Assembly: GCF_001552535.1 (NCBI RefSeq)
Contig: NZ_BCRJ01000079.1
Coordinates: forward strand, 1 to 39,767
Length of the DNA: 39,767 bases
Direction of reading: 5' to 3'
DNA from: Nocardioides jensenii JCM 1364 = NBRC 14755
GTDB taxonomy: Bacteria; Actinomycetota; Actinomycetes; Propionibacteriales; Nocardioidaceae
Shown: positions 22,500 to 30,600 of the stretch, in pieces
Layout: every line of letters starts with the position of its first letter
Position numbering within the stretch: position 1 is the first letter of the stretch
Position numbers and translations under genes: made by a program
The notes under the pieces: model-generated
What the model saw: only the letters and a program-made list of their open reading frames with translations
Databases searched by the model: none
What the model was told of the DNA's origin: nothing

Positions 22500-23984
22500 T
22501 CACCGTGTCGCGGCGTGGCGCCCGGCCCGTCGACCGAAGAACGAACCCTCGCCGAGCTGGGTTCCGCTCGCGTAGCCCTTGGCGTCCTGGGCGATGTTGG
22601 AGGCACAGGCACCGGCGGCATAGAGACCCGCGATCGGGGTCCCGTCCGCGCGACGCACCTGCCCGTCGACGTCGGTGACCAGCCCGCCCATCGTGAAGCC
22701 GGCGTACAGGGCCCGGCCGAGGGTCAGGTCGAAGGCACCCCACGGCCCGGTGTCCTGCGGGGCCAGCCACTCCGGCTGCTTGTGGAAGTCCGGGTCCTCG
22801 CCGCGTGCCGCGTTCTCGTTGTACGCCGCCAGCGTGGCCACCAGTGAGCCGGTCGGCAGCTCGAGGCCGGCCTCCATCTCCTCGACCGTCTCCCATCCGT
22901 CGATGAAGGGTGCCAGGGGGAAGACCGGGTGCTCGATGTGCTCGCTGTCGACGATCAGGTAGGCCGCATGACCTGGCTGGTCCATCACGTGGGCCGACGT
23001 GCGTGCGTGATAGCTGTCCTCCGCGACGAACCGGCGTCCCTCCCTGTTGACCAGCAGGCCCGTGACGAGTCTCGAGGGGGGATAGAACGGCGCGGTGATG
23101 AAGGCCTCCTCCATGAACGCGGTGGCACCGCCGACGGACTCACCGAGGCGGATGCCCAGGCCGTCGTCGTACGTCGTCCCGAGCACGAAGGGCTTCTCGG
23201 CGAGATGGGGGGTGAACTTCGCGACCATGTCCTTGTTCATCACGAAGCCGCCGGCGGCGAGAATGACCGCCTTGGCCCGGATCACGCCGGTCTCCGCGAA
23301 CCTGCGCCACTGCACTCCGACCACGTCCCCGGTTCCGGTCGAGCCCTCTGTGGTGGTCGAGCCGGTCGAGACCACCAGCGCGTTGGCCCCGGTCTCGTAG
23401 CGCACGTCCACGCCCGCCTCGGCCAACCGATCACGAAGCAGGTCCATCACCAGCCTGGTGCCCTCGGTGTCACCGGCGACGGGGACCTTGTGGCCGCGTG
23501 GAGCCGGGATGGCCCGCTCGATGAACGGCCACACCTTCTCGTTGCCGGTGTACATCAGCCCCTCGGTGCCGGGCTGGATGACCGCCTTCTTGTCGTAGTA
23601 GGAGCGTTCGAACTCGAAGCCGAGCGACTCCAGCCAGTCGAAGTGCTCGACGCTGTCCTCGCAGTAGGCACGGATCTTCGCCGGGTCGGGCTCGCAGGAG
23701 ACCGCGGTCAGGTAGTCGACCATTGCCTCGACGCTGTCCTCGTGACCGGTCGCCCGCTGCACCGCCGTCCCGCCGCCGAGGTAGAACGCGCCGCCACTCA
23801 TCGCCGACGTGCCGCCGTGCACTGCTGCCCGCTCGAGCAGGACGACGTGGGCGCCCGACCGTGCCGCCTCGAGGGCAGCCGATCCGCCGGCGATGCCGAA
23901 CCCGATCACGACGACGTCGCAGGACTCCGTGTCGGGAGCCAGGTGGGTGCTGTCGAGGACCTCGGGGAGGTCGGTTCCGCTCAT
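22500..23984 (-). CDS. FAD-dependent oxidoreductase of the KstD/fumarate-reductase flavoprotein superfamily
   Basis: A 494-residue flavoprotein. The dinucleotide fold is VVVIGFGIAGGSAALEA (24-40), with Glu51 for the ribose and the GGTSAMSGGAFYLGGG loop (57-72). The C-terminal FAD motif is GLYAAGACASNIA near 455-467. The fold is shared by 3-ketosteroid dehydrogenases and fumarate reductases; the typical KstD tyrosine before the GG(L) motif near the C-terminus is not obvious, so the substrate is unsure. A KstR-type operator 21 bp upstream favours a role in steroid or related lipid catabolism. Residues 204-219 (VVSTGSTTTEGSTGTG) are low-complexity and partly encoded by a palindromic element. The ATG at 23984 is probably leaderless, with TAGCCT 6 nt upstream. 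Confidence 0.88.
   Translation of the reverse strand: MSGTDLPEVLDSTHLAPDTESCDVVVIGFGIAGGSAALEAARSGAHVVLLERAAVHGGTSAMSGGAFYLGGGTAVQRATGHEDSVEAMVDYLTAVSCEPDPAKIRAYCEDSVEHFDWLESLGFEFERSYYDKKAVIQPGTEGLMYTGNEKVWPFIERAIPAPRGHKVPVAGDTEGTRLVMDLLRDRLAEAGVDVRYETGANALVVSTGSTTTEGSTGTGDVVGVQWRRFAETGVIRAKAVILAAGGFVMNKDMVAKFTPHLAEKPFVLGTTYDDGLGIRLGESVGGATAFMEEAFITAPFYPPSRLVTGLLVNREGRRFVAEDSYHARTSAHVMDQPGHAAYLIVDSEHIEHPVFPLAPFIDGWETVEEMEAGLELPTGSLVATLAAYNENAARGEDPDFHKQPEWLAPQDTGPWGAFDLTLGRALYAGFTMGGLVTDVDGQVRRADGTPIAGLYAAGACASNIAQDAKGYASGTQLGEGSFFGRRAGRHAATR
23352..23376. repeat. REP-like palindrome inside the FAD oxidoreductase gene
   Basis: GGTGGTC (23352-23358) and GACCACC (23370-23376) flank GAGCCGGTCGA. 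A nearby GGTCGAGCC copy at 23338-23346 makes the segment internally repetitive. Palindromes of the GGTGGTCGAG...GAGACCACC type are common repeated elements between genes of Nocardioides and related genera (from general knowledge); here the element is read in frame. Confidence 0.55.
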
Positions 23985-23990
23985 GCCTGC

Positions 23991-23996
23991 AGGCTA
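23991..23996 (-). promoter_or_regulatory. -10 box of leaderless FAD oxidoreductase promoter
   Basis: Minus strand TAGCCT, 6 nt before the ATG at 23984, immediately downstream of the KstR-type operator. Confidence 0.5.
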
Positions 23997-24005
23997 GGGG
24001 AAAAC

Positions 24006-24019
24006 TAGAACAAGTTCCA
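24006..24019. promoter_or_regulatory. KstR-type operator (TnnAACnnGTTnnA)
   Basis: TAGAACAAGTTCCA matches the published KstR consensus at every fixed base. The palindrome extends to 24005-24020 (CT.GAAC..GTTC.AG). It sits 9 bp upstream of the minus-strand -10 box of the FAD oxidoreductase and overlaps the -35 region of TAGGAT (24033-24038), the likely -10 of the divergent antiporter gene. Binding of a TetR-type repressor here would shut both promoters. Confidence 0.65.
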
Positions 24020-24032
24020 GAAATGTCCACGA

Positions 24033-24038
24033 TAGGAT
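24033..24038 (+). promoter_or_regulatory. -10 box candidate of the antiporter gene
   Basis: TAGGAT, about 25 nt before the start codon; its -35 region overlaps the KstR-type operator. Confidence 0.4.
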
Positions 24039-24063
24039 TCAGGCCCGCCCCCCGATCAGCGAG

Positions 24064-25596
24064 GTGCCCTTGTCCTTCGATGCCCACCAGCTCGATCAAT
24101 TCCTGTTGCTGGGCTCGATCGTCACCCTGGCCGCGATCCTCGCGGTGCGCCTCTCCAGCCGGGCCGGACTGCCCAGTCTCCTGATCTACCTGCTGATGGG
24201 CGTGGCCCTGGGTGAGGCCGGCGTCGGCATCCTCTTCGAGGACGCCGCCATGGCCCATGCGATCGGGTTCGGGGCGCTGGCCCTGATCCTGGCCGAAGGT
24301 GGCATCAGCACCAAGTGGTCCGAGATCCGGCCGGTGATCGGGCTCGGCGCCTCGCTGGCCACGATCGGTGTGGTGTGCAGCGTCGCGGTGATGGCCGTCG
24401 CCGGCCACTACCTGCTCGGTCTCCCGTGGGAGCTGGCACTGCTGCTCGGCGCCGTCTGCTCTCCGACCGATGCAGCGGCGGTCTTCTCCGTGCTCCGCGT
24501 GGTGCCGCTGCCCCGGCGGATCACCGGCACCCTCGAAGCCGAGTCGGGTCTCAACGACGCTCCCACCGTGGTGCTGGTCGCCCTGATCTCCAGCGGGGCG
24601 CTGGCCGAGGACTCCATCTTCGAGATCATCGGCGTGATCGTCTTCGAGCTCGTTGCCGGTGTCGTCTTCGGGTTGGCCGTGGGCTTCGGCGGGGCCTGGG
24701 TGATGCGCCGCATCGCGCTGCCCTCATCGGGCCTCTATCCACTGGCGATCCTGTGCCTGGCCACTGGTGCCTACGCCTCCGCTTCCGCCGTCCACGCCTC
24801 CGGTTTCGCGGCGATCTATGTCGCCGCCCTGGTGCTCGGCAACGCCGAGCTGCCTCACCGTGCGGCCACCAAGTCGTTCACCGAGGGCATCGGCTGGATG
24901 GCTCAGATCGGCCTGTTCGTGATGTTGGGCCTGCTGCTCTCGCCTGACCGCATCACCGCCCAGACCCTGGGCTTCGCGCTGATCGCCGGCATCGTGCTCA
25001 CCCTGGTCGCGCGCCCGATCTCCGTGGTGGTCAGCTCGGTGGTCAGACCGATGCCGTGGCGCGACCTCACCTTCATCTCGTGGGCGGGCCTGCGTGGAGC
25101 TGTGCCGATCGTGCTCACCACGATTCCGTTGGCCGAGGGCGTCGACGACGCCGAGCAGGTCTTCGACATCGTCTTCATCATGGTGATCGTCTTCACCTTG
25201 CTGACCGGTCCGACACTCCCCGTGCTGGCCCGGTGGCTGGGGGTGGCCCGCCGCTCGGAGCCCCGCGACCTCGACGTCGAGGCCGCGCCGCTCGAGCGCA
25301 TCGACGCCGACCTGCTGCAGATCACGATCAGTCCCGGCTCACGCATGCACGGGGTCGAGGTCGGCGAGCTCCGGCTGCCCCAGGGCTCGTCGGTCGCCCT
25401 GATCATCCGCGAGGGGGAGTCGCGGGTGCCCGAGCGGCGTACCGTCCTGCGTCGCGGTGACGAGCTGCTCGTGGTGACGCCGCGACGGTTGCGCGCACGC
25501 ACCGACGACCGGTTGCGCGAGGTCTCCCGTGGGGGCCGGCTGGCCCAGTGGCTGGGTCAGGACGAGGCGGCGGCGCGAGAGAGCCTCGGAGAGTGA
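24064..25596 (+). CDS. NhaP/CvrA-type potassium (cation)/proton antiporter with TrkA_C domain
   Basis: A 510-residue CPA1-family antiporter. About 12 membrane segments lie in residues 10-390, with the family motifs GAVCSPTDAAAVFSVLR and ESGLNDAPTVV carrying the transport Asp residues. A cytoplasmic C-terminal RCK_C/TrkA_C domain (about 410-495; DADLLQITISPGSRMHGVEVGELRLP...) is typical of NhaP2-like K+/H+ antiporters that respond to ligands. It exchanges K+ or Na+ for protons across the inner membrane. The start is GTG 24064 or TTG 24070; the latter has GAGG at 5-6 nt, and the difference is two residues. It is divergent from the FAD oxidoreductase over a shared operator region. Confidence 0.9.
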   Translation: MPLSFDAHQLDQFLLLGSIVTLAAILAVRLSSRAGLPSLLIYLLMGVALGEAGVGILFEDAAMAHAIGFGALALILAEGGISTKWSEIRPVIGLGASLATIGVVCSVAVMAVAGHYLLGLPWELALLLGAVCSPTDAAAVFSVLRVVPLPRRITGTLEAESGLNDAPTVVLVALISSGALAEDSIFEIIGVIVFELVAGVVFGLAVGFGGAWVMRRIALPSSGLYPLAILCLATGAYASASAVHASGFAAIYVAALVLGNAELPHRAATKSFTEGIGWMAQIGLFVMLGLLLSPDRITAQTLGFALIAGIVLTLVARPISVVVSSVVRPMPWRDLTFISWAGLRGAVPIVLTTIPLAEGVDDAEQVFDIVFIMVIVFTLLTGPTLPVLARWLGVARRSEPRDLDVEAAPLERIDADLLQITISPGSRMHGVEVGELRLPQGSSVALIIREGESRVPERRTVLRRGDELLVVTPRRLRARTDDRLREVSRGGRLAQWLGQDEAAARESLGE

Positions 25597-25609
25597 CCGG
25601 TCGGGACCG

Positions 25610-26131
25610 TCAGTCCGGCGGCGGGCTGCAGACCGTGGAGTCCTCGGTGACCGGAACGGCCTTGGTGGCGCCCTTGCTCAACGCGGTGAAGTTGCTGCCG
25701 ACGACGACCACGATGCCGATGCCGAGCTGCTCCTGATCGGTCACGACCGGCGTGCCCTTGCCGAACTGGGCGGCCACCAGCTTCGCGGCGGGGTCGTCGC
25801 TCGTCGCGGCCCGCACCTCCACCCGGCGGACCTTGGCCGACGGGGCGTTGGCGCTGTCCCCCGCGCCGAAGCCACGGGTGATCAGCTTCTCCATCGTCTT
25901 GCTGGCCAGGCCGTTGCGCTCGCTGGCGTTGAACACGCTGACCGTGACGTCGCTCGCGCGCACCTTCGTGCCGGCCTTGAGCGTCTTGGTCTCGCAGGCG
26001 GGCTTCTCGTCGGCCACGATCGAGTCGGTCGGCAACCCGCGGGTGACCTGCGAGATGCCGAAGAGGGCCATGAAGACACAGATCACCGCGAGCACGGCCA
26101 TGGTCACGGTCGAGGTCTGCCGAGAGTCCAT
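25610..26131 (-). CDS. LytR_C-domain membrane-anchored protein
   Basis: A 173-residue protein with an N-terminal membrane anchor (about 10-28; TMAVLAVICVFMALFGI) and an extracytoplasmic LytR C-terminal-type domain. Its hallmark VSVFNASERNGLASKTMEKLITRGF lies near 64-88, and a second half contains VVTDQEQLGIGIVVVVGSNF. LytR_C domains accompany cell-wall polymer ligases of the LCP family, but here the catalytic LCP domain is absent, so a wall-associated accessory role is likely. The ATG overlaps the stop of the VapB-like gene by 1 nt (TGATG), so translation is coupled. This gene pair is conserved in actinobacteria. Confidence 0.85.
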   Translation of the reverse strand: MDSRQTSTVTMAVLAVICVFMALFGISQVTRGLPTDSIVADEKPACETKTLKAGTKVRASDVTVSVFNASERNGLASKTMEKLITRGFGAGDSANAPSAKVRRVEVRAATSDDPAAKLVAAQFGKGTPVVTDQEQLGIGIVVVVGSNFTALSKGATKAVPVTEDSTVCSPPPD

Positions 26132-26427
26132 CAGTCCTCCAGCACGTGCACGCGTGCGTGCAGGACGTTGCGCTGCTGGAGCGCCGCGCGCAGGGCACGG
26201 TGCAGGCCGTCCTCGAGGTAGAGCTCGCGGCGCCAGTAGACGACGTGGGCGAACAGGTCCCCGTAGAAGGTGCCGTCCTCGTCGAGCAGTGAGACCAGGT
26301 GCAGGGTGTCCTTGGTGGTGATCAGCTCGTCTAGACGCACCTGGCGCGGCGCCACCTGGGCCCAGCCGCGCGCGTCCAGCCCGTGGTCGGGGTAGGGGCG
26401 GCCGTCACCCACGCGCTTGAAGATCAC
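26131..26427 (-). CDS. Conserved small protein usually annotated 'VapB-family antitoxin'
   Basis: A 98-residue protein with the family-typical start MIFKRVGDGRPYPDHGLDAR. The conserved core is LITTKDTLHLVSLLDEDGTFYGDLFAHVVYWRRELYLEDGLHRALRAALQQRNVLHAR (in segments). Actinobacterial genomes carry it next to the LytR_C gene, and databases label it a VapB-type antitoxin. No PIN-domain toxin gene is adjacent here, so a toxin-antitoxin role is doubtful. The GTG start at 26427 is leaderless, with a consensus-like TATAGT 7 nt upstream. Confidence 0.85.
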   Translation of the reverse strand: MIFKRVGDGRPYPDHGLDARGWAQVAPRQVRLDELITTKDTLHLVSLLDEDGTFYGDLFAHVVYWRRELYLEDGLHRALRAALQQRNVLHARVHVLED

Positions 26428-26434
26428 GCGGCCG

Positions 26435-26440
26435 ACTATA
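26435..26440 (-). promoter_or_regulatory. -10 box of leaderless promoter (TATAGT)
   Basis: Minus strand TATAGT, then 7 nt and the GTG at 26427. This is the closest match to the TATAAT/TANNNT consensus in the window. Confidence 0.65.
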
Positions 26441-26534
26441 ACGAGAGGAGCCCGCCATCACGGCTTCGGCGGTCGCCGCGCGGCTTCGAAGAGGTGAGAC
26501 GCGAATCGCGTGGCGCGCCGGGCGGGTGAGGCCG

Positions 26535-26540
26535 CACAAT
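26535..26540 (+). promoter_or_regulatory. -10 box candidate for the LysE-type exporter
   Basis: CACAAT followed by 7 nt and GTG 26548. This spacing decides for the GTG over the ATG at 26539, which overlaps the box. Confidence 0.4.
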
Positions 26541-26547
26541 GGATCCC

Positions 26548-27198
26548 GTGCCCACCTCCCACGCGCTGATCGCCTTCGTGGTCGCCTCGCTCCTGTTCAT
26601 CCAGGTGCCGGGGCCGAGCCTGCTGTTCACGCTCGGCCGCGCGCTCACCGTCGGCCGGCGCGAGGCGCTGCTCTCGGTCGTCGGCAACGCGCTCGGGCTG
26701 CTCGCCCAGGTGATCGGTGTCGCGCTCGGTCTCGGCGCTCTCGTTGCTGCGTCCGCATCCGCCTACACGGCCCTGAAGCTCGTCGGTGCGGCGTACGTCG
26801 TCTATCTCGGCATCCAGGCGATCCGGCACCGGGCTGATGCGCGCAAGGCCATGGAAACGCCCGACGAGGCTGCCGTGACCCGGGCTTCCACGCTGGGATC
26901 CATCTGGACCGGCTTCCTGGTCGGCGTGACCAACCCCAAGACGATCGTCTTCTTCGCGGCCTTCCTGCCCCAGTTCGCGAACCCGTCGGGTCCGGCCGCG
27001 CCGCAGCTACTGTTCCTGGGCGGCGTGTTCGGGGTGCTGGCGGTGGCCTCCGACAGCTGCTGGGTCTTCGCCGCGAGCCGGGCTCGCGACTGGTTCGCCC
27101 GCAAGCCGCAGCGGCTCGACGGCCTCGGTGCCACCGGTGGCGTGATGATGGTGGGGCTCGGCGCCGGCCTGGCCGCCACGGGCAACACCACGCACTGA
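26548..27198 (+). CDS. LysE/RhtB-family amino-acid exporter
   Basis: A 216-residue protein with six hydrophobic segments. The family signature PGPSLLFTLGRALTVGRREALLSVVGNALGL (near 20-50, in segments) and the middle FLVGVTNPKTIVFFAAFLPQF (near 125-145) are textbook LysE/RhtB. It exports amino acids or related metabolites; the substrate is unknown. I choose GTG 26548 (MPTSHALIAF...) because of the leaderless -10 box; an ATG at 26539 would add three residues. It is convergent with the VOC gene, with a 5-bp gap. Confidence 0.9.
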   Translation: MPTSHALIAFVVASLLFIQVPGPSLLFTLGRALTVGRREALLSVVGNALGLLAQVIGVALGLGALVAASASAYTALKLVGAAYVVYLGIQAIRHRADARKAMETPDEAAVTRASTLGSIWTGFLVGVTNPKTIVFFAAFLPQFANPSGPAAPQLLFLGGVFGVLAVASDSCWVFAASRARDWFARKPQRLDGLGATGGVMMVGLGAGLAATGNTTH

Positions 27199-27203
27199 GC
27201 TGC

Positions 27204-27581
27204 TCATCCGCCGTAGGGAACGGTGATGATCTCCATGCTGTGCCCGTCGGGGTCGAGCCAATAGAGGCCCCGGCCGCCGTCGTTGGTGTTGATCTCGCCC
27301 TCCACCCGGTGGAACGGATCGGCCCAGTAGGTCAGCCCGCGAGCCACGAGGCGCTCGCGGATCGGCTCGAACGAGTCGTCGTCGACCAGGAACGCGTAGT
27401 GCTGCGGGTGCGGCGTGCCGTGGTCGTCGGCGTAGTCGAGGGACACGTCGTTGTCGACCTGCACCACCACGAACGGCCCGTACGTCGTGGGCTCCGGCAG
27501 GCCCAGGATCTCGACCAGGTGACGTGAGGACGAGGCCTTGTCGGTGCAGTGGACGATGGTGTGGTTCAGCTTGATGCTCAT
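27204..27581 (-). CDS. VOC-superfamily (glyoxalase/dioxygenase-like) protein
   Basis: A 125-residue protein with two beta-alpha-beta-beta-beta modules. The first begins KLNHTIVHCTDKASSSRHLVEILGL, with His7 as the likely first metal ligand. The second ends GRGLYWLDPDGHSMEIITVPYG, with a Glu before the C-terminus as the last ligand; the middle carries HYAFLVDD. This matches metal-dependent VOC enzymes (glyoxalase I, extradiol dioxygenases); the reaction is undetermined. The ATG at 27581 has GGAGG about 9 nt upstream. Confidence 0.88.
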   Translation of the reverse strand: MSIKLNHTIVHCTDKASSSRHLVEILGLPEPTTYGPFVVVQVDNDVSLDYADDHGTPHPQHYAFLVDDDSFEPIRERLVARGLTYWADPFHRVEGEINTNDGGRGLYWLDPDGHSMEIITVPYGG

Positions 27582-27656
27582 TGTCTTCGCCTCCGCCGAT
27601 CATCCTGCGCCGGGTCGTCGCCGAGTGCCACCCGATTTCCCGCGGATCGACTCCGG

Positions 27657-30600
27657 TCAACCCTGCGGGTCGCTCCAGGCCAGCTGCAGCGCCTCGACAC
27701 CGCGGTCGCGGGTGATCAGTCGACCGCGACCGGGCGGCTGCGACGTGGGGCGCAGGTTGCCCAGCAGCGCGCCCTCCTCCGGGTTGCCGGAGAGCATGAT
27801 GCCCGGCATGGCCAGGTCGCGGATGGTCTGGATGATCGGGTCGTAGAGCGCCCGCGACGCGCCACCCGATCGTCGCGTGACGATCAGGTGGAACCCGGTG
27901 TCCTTGGCCTGGGCCAGCAACGGCGCGAGCACGTGCACCGGCGACCCCTGCTGGGTGGCGACCAGGTCGTAGTCGTCGACCAGGACGTAGGCGTCGGCGC
28001 CGGTCCACCACGACCGGTTGCGCAGCTGGTCGGGGGTGACGCCGGGCCCGGGCAGGCGGTTGGTCAGGTAGGCCGCGAGGTCCTTCAGCGCCGGCGTCGC
28101 CTGGGTGGCGCTGGTCAGGTAGTCGAGGTTGTACTCCTCGGGGATCTCGCCCAGCAGCGACCGGCGGTAGTCGACGGCGATGATCTGGGCCTCCTTCGGC
28201 GACTTCGTGCGCACGATCTCGCGCACGATCGAGCGCAGCAGTGAGCTCTTCCCGGACTGGCCGTCACCGAGGACCAGCAGGTGCGGCTCGGCCTCGGGGT
28301 CGAGCATGACCGGAGCCAGCTCCTTCTCGTTGACGCCGAGCAGCAGGGAGCGCGCGGCCGACTCCCCGGCCTGCTCGCGCAGCTTCTCCAAGGTGATCCT
28401 CGCCGGCAACAGGCGCACCTTCGGACCGACCGGCCCGCGCCAGGCGGCGGCAGAGCGTCGGACCAGTGCCTCGACGCCGTCGCCGAGGCTCTCCCCGTCG
28501 GGGGAGCCGTCGATGCGGGGAAGGGCGCCGAGGAAGTGCAGCTTGCCCGCCATCAGACCGCGACCCGGACGTGAGGTGGGCACGAGCTGGGCCACCTTGC
28601 GGTCGATCTCGGAGTCCAGCGGATCACCCAGGCGCAGCTCGAGCCGGGTGCCGAACAGGTCACGCAACGCGGCCCGGAAGTCGGCCCAGCGGCCGGCCGC
28701 GACCAGCAGGTGCACCCCGAAGGTGAGCCCGCGCTGGGCCAGCGTCTGCAGCTCCAGCTCGATCTCCTCGAAGTCCGAGCGCAGGGTGCTCCAGCCGTCG
28801 ACGACCAGGAACACGTCGCCGTACCCGTCGTCGGCACGTCCGTGCGCCCGGCGACTGCGGTAGGTCTCGATGGAGTCGATGCCCTGGTTGCGGAAGTAGG
28901 CCTCGCGACGGTCGACGACGCCCTTCACCTCGGCCACGATGCGGCGTACGACGTCCGGCTCCGACCGGGTTCCGATGCCGGAGACGTGAGGAAGGTCGGC
29001 CAGGGGGGCGAAGGTGCCGCCCCCGAAGTCGAGCACGAAGAACTGGCTCTCCTGCGGGGTCGTGGTCAGGGCCAGGCTGGTCACCATCGTGCGCAGCAGC
29101 GTGCTCTTGCCGCTGCGTGGGCCACCGACGACGGCGGCATGGCCGGCCGCTCCGGTGAGGTTGACCGTCATCGTGTCGCGGCGCTGCTCGCGGGGCCGGT
29201 CGACGATGCCGATCGGCACGGTCAGGCCGCCCAACGACCGCCATCCCTGGCTCACCAGGCCGAGGTCCGGGTGCTCGGTGAGGTCGCCGAACAATGTGTC
29301 GAGGGTGTCGGGGACGTCGAGCGGTGGCAGCCAGACCCGGTGCGCCGGGGATCCCTGGCCGATCATCTTCTGCACCGCGATGTCGAGCAGGGAGTCCTGA
29401 TCGCCCTGCTGCGGCATCGGGGCTGGTGCCTCCACGTCGTCCTCGGCGCCGTCGAGCGACTGCACCTCGGCGATCGTGAAGGGCAGGATGCCGCGCAGGT
29501 TGCCGCCCTCGTCGCGTCGGATCCGGGCCCGACCCGACGGGGCGCCGGAGACATAAGCCGCCTTGAAGCGCAGCAGGGTGGACTGGTCGGGCTTGAGGTA
29601 GCCGAGACCGGGGACGGCCGGAAGCTCGTAGGCGTCGGGGACCCCGAGGACGGTGCGGGACTCGACTGCGGAGAACGTCCGCAGCCCCACCCGGTAGGAC
29701 AGGTGGGACTCGAGCCCGCGCAGGCGGCCCTCCTCGAGACGCTGGCTGGCCAGCAGGAGGTGCAGGCCCAGGGAGCGGCCCAGTCGACCGATGGCGACGA
29801 ACAGGTCGATGAACTCAGGCTTTGCGGCCAGCATCTCGGAGAACTCGTCGACGACGATGAACAGCGACGGGATGGGTGGCAGATCGATCTCGTGCGAGCC
29901 CGAGGCCCGCGCCTTCTCGTAGTCACGGATCGAGGCGAAGTTGCCGGCCCCGCGCAGCAGCTCCTGGCGGCGGACCATCTCACCGGAGAGAGCGTCCTGC
30001 ATGCGGTCGACGAGTGTGAGCTCCTCGGCCAGGTTGGTGATCACGGCCGAGACGTGAGGCATCTCGGACATGCCGGCGAAGGTGGCGCCACCCTTGAAGT
30101 CGACCAGCACCAGGTTGAGCTGCTCGGGGGAGTGGGCCATCGCCATGCCGAGCACCAGCGTGCGCAGGAACTCCGACTTGCCGGAGCCGGTGGCGCCGAT
30201 GACCAGGCCGTGCGGACCCATGCCCTGCTGGGCCGACTCCTTGATGTCGAGGTGGACCGGCGTGCCGTTGTCGGCGACGCCGATGGGCACCCGGAGCCGG
30301 TCGCGGGCCGGCCGCTGTCGCCACGCGGCCCTGGTCTCGAACGAGAACACGTCGCCGAGGCCGAGCAGGTCCATGAAGTCGGTGGGGCCGGCCTGGTCGG
30401 TGCCCCCCTCGGCGCCGATGGTGACGGTGTTGAGCGGCGCCAGCCGCCGAGCGAATGCCTCGGCGGTGGCCAGGTCCATCTGGTCGGCCAACCCGGTGAG
30501 GGGCTCGGCCCGCACCCGCTGCGCGCTGACCGGAAGCCGGCCACCGGTGCACCCTTCCTCGGGCGGTTGGTCGGCGAAGTCGAGGCGCAGTCGAGTGGGG

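Noticed and set aside
26131..26427. Genuine toxin-antitoxin locus
   Set aside because: The VapB-like label is a family name only; the neighbour is a LytR_C protein, not a PIN toxin.
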